Part shown: positions 1 through 5,665 of the stretch, in pieces
Numbering within the stretch: the stretch's first letter is position 1
Layout: the number at the start of each line of letters is the position of its first letter
From: Dehalococcoidia bacterium
GTDB lineage: Bacteria > Chloroflexota > Dehalococcoidia > UBA3495 > JAAXIE01
Length of the DNA stretch: 6,549 nt
Direction of reading: 5' to 3'
Assembly: GCA_012270525.1 (NCBI GenBank)
Contig: JAAXIE010000283.1
Coordinates: forward strand, 1-6,549
The notes under the pieces: model-generated
Seen by the model: only the letters and a program-made list of their open reading frames with translations
Database searches by the model: none
Told to the model about the DNA's origin: nothing
Program-made: the position numbers and the translations under genes

Positions 1-895
1 TAACGGTGTCCGACGCGAACGCCGGGTCAGCGAACAGTGAAAGACCCATGGCCTTGAGCGACTCCCGGATAAAGTGGGCCAGCCGGGCGTGGCGACGGTG
101 CACCTGCTCCATGCCCTCCTCCAGCATCCGGTCCAACGCCACGTCCAAACCATAGTAGAGAGGCAGGCCGGGAGTCCACGGCGTCTGACCCATGCGCAGA
201 TAGCGCTGGGCCGCACCCAGATCGAAATAGAACCGGCCCATGGTGGAAGTCTTGTAAGCAGCCCAAGCGTCAGGGCTCATACTGATGAATCCCAAACCCG
301 GAGGCACCATCATCCCTTTCTGGGAAGCAGTGCCCACCACGTCGCAACGCCATTCGTCCATGGGAAGCGGAATACAGCCCAAGCTGCTGACAGCATCCAC
401 GAGATAGAGCTTGTCGAACTCGTCCTTGATTACCTTCGAGAGGGCCTGCAGATCATTCGTAACGCCGGTAGAGGTCTCGTTGTGGGTGACCAGGACCGCC
501 TTTATGTCGGGGTCCGCAGACAAAGCCTCCCGGACGGCGTCGGGGTCAGCAGCCTGCCCCCACTCCACGCTCATCTTGGTCACGTCAGCCCCGTAAGCCT
601 GCGCGATGCTCGCGAACCGGTCACCGAACGAGCCGACGCTTACCGCCAGCACCTTGTCGCCGGGTGAAAGGGTATTGACGATGGCAGCCTCCAAGCATCC
701 CGTACCGGATGCCGTCAGGACGAATACGTCCTCCTCGGTGCCGAATATCCTTTGCAACTTTCCGGTTATGCTGAAAATCAGCTCGCGGAATTCGGGCCCA
801 CGGTGATTGATCATCGGGCCGGACAAGGCGTCCAGCACCTCGTCGGGGCATGGGGTGGGTCCGGGTGTCCGCAAGTTGTGCCTAGGTAGCTCCAA
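1..895 (-). CDS. Class V aminotransferase (alanine/serine-glyoxylate aminotransferase family), 3' end cut by window edge
   Basis: A PLP-dependent fold-type I aminotransferase, probably cytosolic. The visible 298 codons begin with the family's N-terminal motif GPTPCP (residues 12-17) and PMINHRGPEF (27-36). They include the cofactor-phosphate loop TASGTG (61-66), Asp167 in LVDAVSS (expected to contact the pyridine nitrogen), and the Schiff-base lysine Lys193 in ASQKG. The segment TPWTPGLPLYYGL (238-250) is also typical. The C-terminal domain continues past base 1. The start is TTG at 893-895: an AGGAGG sequence lies four bases upstream, no in-frame ATG is available nearby, and translation from here gives the usual family N-terminus. 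Members of this family transaminate alanine, serine or phosphoserine with glyoxylate, pyruvate or 2-oxoglutarate, and sequence alone does not fix the substrate. In several bacterial groups such a gene sits beside serA and serves serine synthesis. The next gene lies outside the window, so that is only a suggestion. It follows tyrS after 153 bp. Confidence 0.9.
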   Translation of the reverse strand, partial: MELPRHNLRTPGPTPCPDEVLDALSGPMINHRGPEFRELIFSITGKLQRIFGTEEDVFVLTASGTGCLEAAIVNTLSPGDKVLAVSVGSFGDRFASIAQAYGADVTKMSVEWGQAADPDAVREALSADPDIKAVLVTHNETSTGVTNDLQALSKVIKDEFDKLYLVDAVSSLGCIPLPMDEWRCDVVGTASQKGMMVPPGLGFISMSPDAWAAYKTSTMGRFYFDLGAAQRYLRMGQTPWTPGLPLYYGLDVALDRMLEEGMEQVHRRHARLAHFIRESLKAMGLSLFADPAFASDTV

Positions 896-899
896 TAGT

Positions 900-905
900 C
901 CTCCT
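900..905 (-). promoter_or_regulatory. Strong Shine-Dalgarno deciding a TTG start
   Basis: The minus strand reads AGGAGG, then the four bases ACTA, then TTG. This is the best ribosome binding site in the window and is the main reason for choosing the TTG at 893-895 as the start of the aminotransferase rather than an internal ATG. Confidence 0.8.
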
Positions 906-990
906 CTCGGTCTCGACCTGTCTATTGTTCCCCCTGATTGGAGCCGCACGAGTCCTCGGTATTTCAAACAAGGGGTTCCGGTTGACGCCT

Positions 991-1011
991 GCCCCGCGCG
1001 GCCACGGGGGC
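991..1011 (-). other. GC-rich hairpin downstream of tyrS, no U-tract
   Basis: Read on the minus strand, GCCCCCG and CGGGGC flank the loop TGGCCGCG and can form about six GC pairs with one bulged base. It lies 37 bases after the tyrS stop and about 95 bases before the aminotransferase start. There is no run of T after it, so it does not meet the usual description of an intrinsic terminator. It could slow or end transcription by another route, belong to the leader of the aminotransferase, or simply reflect high GC. The whole gap 896-1048 was compared by memory with common riboswitch consensus sequences and no convincing match was seen. Confidence 0.3.
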
Positions 1012-1048
1012 TTCAGCTTTACCCGCTAAGGATACCACTCCTTCGTCA

Positions 1049-2248
1049 TCATGCCCTGACGATGCGTACGTAACGTCTCCGGCCCGACCTGATCAGGGCC
1101 CCTTCCTGCAATTCGACCTGGTTGGTCATCACTTTCTGTCCATCCACTTCCACCGCACCCTGCTGCACCAAGCGCCGAGCTTCACTGCGACTGCTCACCA
1201 CTCCAGCCTCAACCAGCACCGCGGTGATGTCCTGGCTGCTCCCTCGGGACAGGTCGAGGGCGACTTCCCCCACGTCGTCGGGAGCTTGCCGGTTCTGCAC
1301 TACCCGCTCGAAATGCTCCTGCGCCGAGGTCGCGTCGCAGGTCCCGTAGAACTGGCCGGTGATATCGAAGGCCAGCCTCTTCTTCAACTCCATGGGGTGC
1401 ACCTGGTCCGACTCCAACGCCCGGCCCATCTCAACCACCTCGGCGTCCGGCACGTCGGTGAGCAACTCATAATAGGATGTCAGCACCGAATCGGGCAGCG
1501 ACATCACTTTGCCGTACATCTCCCGCGGGGGGTCATCTACGGCAACATAGTTGTCCAGGCTTTTGCTCATCTTTCGCACGCCATCTGTACCCACCAGGAT
1601 GGGCATGAGAAAACACTGCTGGGAGCGTTGTCCCATGATGGCCTGCAGGTCTCGACCCACCAGCAGGTTGAACTTCTGGTCGGTCCCCCCGAACTCCACG
1701 TCGGACTCTATAGCCACAGAGTCGTAGGCCTGCAACAGGGGATAGAGTAGTTCGGTGATGGCGATGGGACGGCCAGCGTGATACCGGGCAGCAAAATCGT
1801 CCCGCTCCAGGAATTGGGCAATCGTGAAGTGAGAGGTCAGCCGGATAACCTCGGAGAGGTCGAACTTGCCGAACCACTCGCTCTGCCACACCACCTGCGT
1901 GCGCTCCCTGTCTACCAGCTTGAAGAACTGGCGCAGGTACGATTCCGCGTTGGACGTCACTTCTTCGTGAGTCAGCATGGGACGCGTCACCGACTGACCG
2001 CTGGGATCGCCTATTTGAGCAGTCCAGTCACCGACGATCAGAATCACTTGGTGCCCAAGCTCCTGGAACTGGCGCAGCTTGCGCAGACCAACTACGTGCC
2101 CCAAGTGGATGTCCGGACGACTGGGGTCGAACCCCATCTTCAGCCGCAGAGGCTGTTCCCGGCGCATCAACTCATCGAACTCTGGCTCGACGATGACCTC
2201 TATGACCCCACGGCTCTTGATATGCTGCAGGGTAGCATCATCTATCAT
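1049..2248 (-). CDS. tyrS: Tyrosyl-tRNA synthetase
   Basis: A class I aminoacyl-tRNA synthetase that activates tyrosine with ATP and charges tRNA-Tyr in the cytosol. It is 399 residues, close to the usual 400-420. The Rossmann catalytic domain carries the HIGH-type motif HLGH at 48-51, GDWTAQIGDPSG at 73-84, the tyrosine/ATP-site segment GGTDQKFN at 187-194, and KMSKS at 226-230. An S4-type RNA-binding domain occupies roughly 340-399 (SRSEARRLVQQGAVEVDG). The exact KMSKS motif, instead of the KFGKS seen in E. coli TyrS, places it in the TyrZ-like group of bacterial enzymes. The ATG start overlaps the ribF stop as ATGA, and a GGAGAG sequence lies just upstream inside ribF, so translational coupling to ribF is likely. 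No tyrosine T-box leader precedes it, as expected for an internal operon gene. Confidence 0.97.
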   Translation of the reverse strand: MIDDATLQHIKSRGVIEVIVEPEFDELMRREQPLRLKMGFDPSRPDIHLGHVVGLRKLRQFQELGHQVILIVGDWTAQIGDPSGQSVTRPMLTHEEVTSNAESYLRQFFKLVDRERTQVVWQSEWFGKFDLSEVIRLTSHFTIAQFLERDDFAARYHAGRPIAITELLYPLLQAYDSVAIESDVEFGGTDQKFNLLVGRDLQAIMGQRSQQCFLMPILVGTDGVRKMSKSLDNYVAVDDPPREMYGKVMSLPDSVLTSYYELLTDVPDAEVVEMGRALESDQVHPMELKKRLAFDITGQFYGTCDATSAQEHFERVVQNRQAPDDVGEVALDLSRGSSQDITAVLVEAGVVSSRSEARRLVQQGAVEVDGQKVMTNQVELQEGALIRSGRRRYVRIVRA

Positions 2249-3177
2249 CTGCGCTCTCCGCTCAGGACGGCGCGCGACTGCTCCACGTCCTGCTTCATCT
2301 GTCGCACCAGCGCGTCGACGCTGGAGAAGGCCAGTTCTCCACGGAGACGCTCCGCAAACTCCAGGGTCATGCGTTTCCCGTAGAGATCTCCGCTGAAGTC
2401 CAGCAGGTAGGTCTCAATTCGACGCTCTCCACCGCCGCCAAAGGTCGGTCGCACTCCTATGCTGGTGGCCCCTTGGTGCCGAGTCCCTTCCACGGTGACC
2501 CACGTTGCGTAGATGCCGTCACCGGGCACCGCCATGGTCGGCTGGGGAGCGAGGTTGGCCGTGGGGAAACCAAGATCGCGACCCCGCCGGTCGCCTGCTT
2601 CTACCTCGCCGGTCAACGAGAAAGGCCTGTCCAACATACGTTTGACCTGTTCCACTTGCCCCTGGGCCAACATGTCCCTGATCGCGCTACTCTTCACTGG
2701 TGACCCGTCCAGGAGAAAGTTGTCTACGGTCTCCACCCAGAAACCCGCCTTGTTTCCCATCTCCCTCAGCGTGGTCACGTCGCCCTGTCGCCGGTGTCCC
2801 AAGGCGAAATCCGGTCCCACCACCAGACCCTTCATCCCCAACTCCATGCGCAGGGCATCGACGAAGTCCGGGGCGCTCAATTGCGACAGCTCACGGGTGA
2901 AGTCGACGGGCACCACGGAGCCGATGCCGGGCTGGTGCAACAGGCCCAAGCGGGTGTGCAGGTCTGTAATATAACTCAACTGGGCAGAGGGATTGAGCAC
3001 GCTACGGGGACTATTCTTGAAGGTAAGAACGACGGGGGTCAGCCCTTCCCGCTGCGCCGCCTCAGTCAGCGTTCTCAGCAGGTGTCGATGTCCCAAGTGG
3101 ACGCCATCGAAGGTGCCAATGCTGATTGCCGAGTCAGCAGGCGGGTGGGTACCAGCGATATGGGACCTAAGCGTCAT
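2245..3177 (-). CDS. ribF: Bifunctional riboflavin kinase / FAD synthetase (FMN adenylyltransferase)
   Basis: Converts riboflavin to FMN and then FAD, using ATP in both steps; cytosolic. At 310 residues it has the full two-domain length. The N-terminal nucleotidyltransferase domain shows SIGTFDGVHLGH with the HxGH-type motif at 27-30, VVGPDFALGHRRQGD at 119-133, and the SSxIR motif in VKSSAIR at 161-167. The C-terminal flavokinase domain shows GRDLGFPTANL (199-209, with the PTAN nucleotide/Mg site), GDGIYA (219-224), SIGVRPTFGG (239-248) and IETYLLDF (254-261) with the probable catalytic Glu255. The start is fixed: an in-frame TAG lies immediately before the ATG, and no GTG or TTG follows before the catalytic motif. 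No clear Shine-Dalgarno is visible. It is the first gene of a ribF-tyrS pair with a four-base ATGA overlap, 130 bp after the DAHP synthase gene. Confidence 0.96.
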   Translation of the reverse strand: MTLRSHIAGTHPPADSAISIGTFDGVHLGHRHLLRTLTEAAQREGLTPVVLTFKNSPRSVLNPSAQLSYITDLHTRLGLLHQPGIGSVVPVDFTRELSQLSAPDFVDALRMELGMKGLVVGPDFALGHRRQGDVTTLREMGNKAGFWVETVDNFLLDGSPVKSSAIRDMLAQGQVEQVKRMLDRPFSLTGEVEAGDRRGRDLGFPTANLAPQPTMAVPGDGIYATWVTVEGTRHQGATSIGVRPTFGGGGERRIETYLLDFSGDLYGKRMTLEFAERLRGELAFSSVDALVRQMKQDVEQSRAVLSGERR

Positions 3178-3228
3178 CTAAAGGTCACGCAGTAACACGG
3201 CATGGGAGGCCTGGGTTGGAGTAAGGCA

Positions 3229-3255
3229 ATGGTAGCACGCCCGGAGCCTCGACAA
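3229..3255 (-). promoter_or_regulatory. Candidate promoter for ribF-tyrS
   Basis: On the minus strand TTGTCG (3250-3255) is followed after 15 bases by TACCAT (3229-3234), which is preceded by TG plus one base and so resembles an extended -10 box. It would start a message with a leader of about 45 bases before ribF. The spacer is shorter than the usual 17 and only four of six -10 bases match, so this is a weak prediction. The remaining gap (3178-3307) shows no intrinsic terminator for the upstream gene and no RFN (FMN) riboswitch. Confidence 0.22.
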
Positions 3256-3307
3256 TGCCCGGTATCCACAGGGTTGACCTGATTGGGAACAGGGCTTCTC
3301 GTCTCAC

Positions 3308-4336
3308 CTAGCGATAGGCACCAGCAGGGGCCTTGCCCACTGCCCTGGCCACTTCCTTGACCTGGACCATAAGCCTATCAAAGTTTTCGAAGGTCAGCGA
3401 CTCGGGTCCGTCGCATTTAGCCAGGTCGGGGTTGGGGTGTACCTCGATCATCAAGCCGTGTGCCCCAGCAGAAACTGCACCCAGAGCCAGCGGACTGACC
3501 AGGTACCATTTGCCGCTGCTGTGGCTCGGGTCCGCCACGATGGGCAGGTGGCTCAATCGTTGGATGGACGGTATGGCACTCAGGTCAAAGGTGAAGCGGG
3601 TGCTGGGTTCGAAAGTTCTCACGCCCCGCTCACATAGGATCACCTCTTCGTTGCCACCCGATAACACGTACTCTGCCGCCAGTAGCCATTCCTCGTAGGT
3701 AGCGCTGAGGCCTCGCTTGAGCATCACTGGCTTGCGGGCCTCTCCTACCCGGTCCAGCAGGTTGTAGTTTTGCATGTTCCGCGCACCGACCTGCAGGATG
3801 TCGGCGTAAGCAGCCACCGTCTCCACATCCTCCGGACTCATCACCTCCGTGATCACTGGAAGACCTGTCTCATCCCTGGCCTTGGCCAGCAGACGCAACC
3901 CGTCTACCCCCATGCCACGGAAGCTGTAGGGAGAAGTCCGGGGCTTGAATGCACCACCTCGAAGGATGGTCGCTCCAGCAGCTTTGACCGCCACTGCGGT
4001 GGATACCATTTGCTCTTCGTCCTCCACCGAGCACGGTCCCGCCATCACCACCAGGTCGTCGCCTCCGATGACCACATCACCTACAGTCACGGTGGTATCC
4101 TCGGGCTTGAACTCCCGGCTGCTGAGCTTGTAGGGCTTGGAAATGGGCACCACTTCAGAGACCCCGGGCAGTATGGAAAGCTCGTCCCTCAATTCGGGGA
4201 ACGGCTGCCCCAACACGCCAATGACGGTACGCTGCTCACCGACTGACAATTGGGGTCTAAACCCACGGTCCTCGATGCGGCGGCTCACTCCGTCGATTTG
4301 GTCGGGGGTACTATCTGTTCGCATTACCACTATCAC
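3308..4336 (-). CDS. aroF: 3-deoxy-7-phosphoheptulonate (DAHP) synthase, type I-beta with N-terminal ferredoxin-like regulatory domain
   Basis: Catalyses the first committed step of the shikimate pathway, phosphoenolpyruvate plus erythrose 4-phosphate to DAHP; cytosolic and metal dependent. Residues 1 to about 70 form an ACT-like/ferredoxin-like domain (MIVVMRTDST, QRTVIGVLG), and the barrel follows from about 85. Expected metal ligands are present as Cys102 (MAGPCSVE), His272 (ADPSHSSGK), Glu298 (IEVHPNP) and Asp309 (CDGPESL); from recall, the numbering coincides with that of the Thermotoga maritima enzyme. Substrate motifs include LRGGAFKPRTSPYSFRG (125-141), QVGARNMQN (182-190), LKRG (206-209) and CERGVRTFE (235-243). 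In the T. maritima enzyme the N-terminal domain confers feedback inhibition by tyrosine and phenylalanine, so similar control is likely here. The start is GTG at 4334-4336, chosen because homologues begin MIVV; ATG at 4322-4324 would clip the first strand. The symbol aroF follows common usage and could be aroG in another scheme. Confidence 0.95.
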   Translation of the reverse strand: MIVVMRTDSTPDQIDGVSRRIEDRGFRPQLSVGEQRTVIGVLGQPFPELRDELSILPGVSEVVPISKPYKLSSREFKPEDTTVTVGDVVIGGDDLVVMAGPCSVEDEEQMVSTAVAVKAAGATILRGGAFKPRTSPYSFRGMGVDGLRLLAKARDETGLPVITEVMSPEDVETVAAYADILQVGARNMQNYNLLDRVGEARKPVMLKRGLSATYEEWLLAAEYVLSGGNEEVILCERGVRTFEPSTRFTFDLSAIPSIQRLSHLPIVADPSHSSGKWYLVSPLALGAVSAGAHGLMIEVHPNPDLAKCDGPESLTFENFDRLMVQVKEVARAVGKAPAGAYR

Positions 4337-4390
4337 GTGGCTTCCAACCTTTCCAAGACCGGCCTATCGAGCGAGATTAGCCTGGTTATG

Positions 4391-4762
4391 TCAAATGTCC
4401 GTCGTCAAATCAGTCCGGAGCTTCTTGGCATCTCGCAGGTAGACGTGTACTAGTTCGTTCTCTGTTTTTTCGGTGTTGACAAGTATAAGCACACGCACAC
4501 ACTTCGACAAGGCGTTGGGTACCATCATCTCGTGACTGCACATGAGAGCGACCCGGTCCCAACCTATCCGGCGAGCGGCCACTGCGGGGAACTCGGCGTT
4601 AAGGTCGGTCGTGGTGGTAAAAAATACGGCCGCAACCTGGTGGTCGTCGATATCGTTGGCTCCCACCAGATGTTTCAGCAATTCATCAGTGGCCTGCAGA
4701 ATGTCTTCCGGCGTGTTTTCCTGCACCGTTGTCGCGCCCCTTATGCCACGACATACGTTCAT
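4391..4762 (-). CDS. aroH: Monofunctional chorismate mutase, AroH type
   Basis: Converts chorismate to prephenate, the branch point toward phenylalanine and tyrosine. The protein is 123 residues with the trimeric AroH fold of the Bacillus subtilis enzyme, not the helical AroQ fold. All key residues are visible: Arg8 in RGIRGATT, Cys75 and Glu78 in CSHEM, Arg90 in KCVRV, Tyr108 in HVYLRDA and Arg116 in KKLR. FTTTTDLNAEFPAVAAR (48-64) is also typical. The ATG overlaps the trpA stop as ATGA, with GGAG about ten bases upstream in trpA, so the two are probably translationally coupled. The DAHP synthase gene follows 54 bp downstream with no terminator between. The group reads as an aromatic amino-acid operon. 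No prephenate dehydrogenase or dehydratase is in the window. Confidence 0.95.
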   Translation of the reverse strand: MNVCRGIRGATTVQENTPEDILQATDELLKHLVGANDIDDHQVAAVFFTTTTDLNAEFPAVAARRIGWDRVALMCSHEMMVPNALSKCVRVLILVNTEKTENELVHVYLRDAKKLRTDLTTDI

Positions 4763-5574
4763 TGGGGCATCGCTCCACTAGGCACACTGTCCCCGTGAAG
4801 TTGTGCAACGAATGAGACCGCATCCTCGACCAACCGCTCGCGCGGCGACTCCATCAGCACGCGAATGAAGGCACTTCCCACGACCGCCGCGTCCGCTTGA
4901 CGCCCCACCTCCTCCACGTGTTCGCGGGTGGAGATCCCGAAGCCTACCGCCAGAGGCAACGAGGTATGACGGCGTACCCGCTCTACCAGCGAAAGAGCCT
5001 CCCCGCCGAGATGGGAGCGGCTGCCGGTAACTCCCGTAAGACTGACGCAGTAGACGAACCCCGAAGCGTGCTTGCAACCAGCGGCGATGCGCGCATCGGT
5101 GCTCGTCGGGGCAAACAATGGCACCAGGGCGATATCCTTCGGGGCGAGTTCCGCCCGCAGGGGAGCAGACTCCTCCTCGGGAAGGTCGACCATGATCACC
5201 CCATCCAGCCCCGCCGCCTTCGCATCGGTGGCGAATCTGGCCGCGCCGTACTGGAACACCAGGTTGTAATAGCCCATCAGCAGCAAGCCGGTTTCAGGAA
5301 CGCTATCGCGCAGCTTTCCCACTACCTCCAGGCTTTGGCGAAGACCCACGCCCTGCTCCAGTGCACGCTGGCTGGACACCTGGATGGTGACACCATCGGC
5401 CAACGGATCGCTGAAAGGGACTCCCAGCTCGATCACGTCTGCCCCTGCATGAGCTAGGGCAGGCACTAGTTCCAAGGTCGCGTCTATATCGGGGTAGCCA
5501 GCAGTCAGGAAGACTACCAGCCCCGTACGACCCTCCCTTTGTGCCCGCTGGAAGGCTTCGGTGATCCTGTTCAT
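4759..5574 (-). CDS. trpA: Tryptophan synthase alpha subunit
   Basis: Cleaves indole-3-glycerol phosphate to glyceraldehyde 3-phosphate and indole, which normally passes through a tunnel to the beta subunit TrpB. It is 271 residues, the standard TIM-barrel length. Catalytic Glu49 lies in DVIELGVPFSDPLADG and Asp60 in the same motif, both at the classic positions. MGYYNLVFQYG (100-110), IMVDLPEEES (127-136), VYCVSLTGVTGSR (174-186), VGFGIS (210-215) and VVGSAF (231-236) complete the substrate and phosphate sites. The start at 5572-5574 (MNRITEAF) matches the family. The frame stays open to an ATG at 5635-5637, but the extra 21 residues do not look like TrpA and would cover the promoter. No Shine-Dalgarno precedes the chosen start. 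TrpB, normally directly upstream, is absent: the upstream neighbour is the divergent rarA. Confidence 0.96.
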   Translation of the reverse strand: MNRITEAFQRAQREGRTGLVVFLTAGYPDIDATLELVPALAHAGADVIELGVPFSDPLADGVTIQVSSQRALEQGVGLRQSLEVVGKLRDSVPETGLLLMGYYNLVFQYGAARFATDAKAAGLDGVIMVDLPEEESAPLRAELAPKDIALVPLFAPTSTDARIAAGCKHASGFVYCVSLTGVTGSRSHLGGEALSLVERVRRHTSLPLAVGFGISTREHVEEVGRQADAAVVGSAFIRVLMESPRERLVEDAVSFVAQLHGDSVPSGAMPQ

Positions 5575-5582
5575 AGCTGGGC

Positions 5583-5591
5583 AGTATAGCA
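5583..5591 (-). promoter_or_regulatory. Extended -10 promoter element of trpA-aroH-aroF
   Basis: The minus strand reads TGCTATACT, a TGn extension plus a five-of-six match to TATAAT. Only eight bases (GCCCAGCT) separate it from the trpA ATG, so transcription should begin within about two bases of the start codon and give a leaderless or nearly leaderless message. This agrees with the missing Shine-Dalgarno. No good -35 hexamer is seen, which is usual for extended -10 promoters. The 63 bases between the two candidate trpA starts encode no tryptophan, so there is no sign of a classical trp leader peptide. Confidence 0.55.
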
Positions 5592-5598
5592 CAGCAAT

Positions 5599-5610
5599 TC
5601 CGGGCCCGGA
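5599..5610. repeat. Perfect 12-bp palindrome in the trpA/rarA divergent region, possible operator
   Basis: TCCGGGCCCGGA equals its own reverse complement over all 12 bases, and the symmetry stops at the next base on each side. It lies 11-22 bases upstream of the trpA -10 box, over the place where a -35 element would sit, and about 40 bases from the candidate rarA -10. This location suits a repressor or activator site acting on trpA or on both genes. It may also be a chance GC-rich palindrome. No known regulator consensus is recognised. Confidence 0.35.
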
Positions 5611-5650
5611 CCCATTTGTCTTCTTTGTGGAACCCATGCCGTGGGCGCGT

Positions 5651-5656
5651 TACACT
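5651..5656 (+). promoter_or_regulatory. Candidate -10 box for rarA
   Basis: TACACT matches four of six bases of TATAAT and lies nine bases before the outermost rarA ATG (5666). No -35 hexamer with 16-18 base spacing is evident; TTGTGG at 5625-5630 is 20 bases away. If real, it would make the message start close to 5666, which becomes either a leaderless start or a leader of about 40 bases before the starts at 5702 and 5711. Confidence 0.25.
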
Positions 5657-5665
5657 TGCGCCAGG

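Noticed and set aside
1778..2383. 201-codon plus-strand open frame opposite tyrS and ribF
   Set aside because: Antisense to strongly recognised coding sequence, spans two genes, and shows no family motif. Long antisense frames are expected from codon bias in GC-rich DNA. The same applies to plus-strand frames at 74-667, 1286-1750, 2513-2974, 2794-3195, 3770-4246 and 4897-5457.
3262..3270. GTATCCACA, one mismatch from a DnaA box (TTATCCACA)
   Set aside because: A single near match with no cluster, no AT-rich stretch and no dnaA/dnaN nearby. One such 9-mer is expected by chance.
3246..3310. Possible intrinsic terminator after the DAHP synthase gene
   Set aside because: Short inverted segments such as CAGG/CCTG exist, but no stable stem is followed by a T-run on the minus strand.
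4337..4390. Possible extra gene or leader between aroH and the DAHP synthase gene
   Set aside because: Only 54 bases, with no open frame of note and only a GGAAG-type ribosome site before the GTG. It is an ordinary intra-operon spacer.
5575..5637. 21-residue N-terminal extension of trpA from the ATG at 5637
   Set aside because: The extra residues are unlike TrpA N-termini, no ribosome site precedes them, and the stretch contains the extended -10 box. It also lacks tryptophan codons, so it is not a trp leader peptide.
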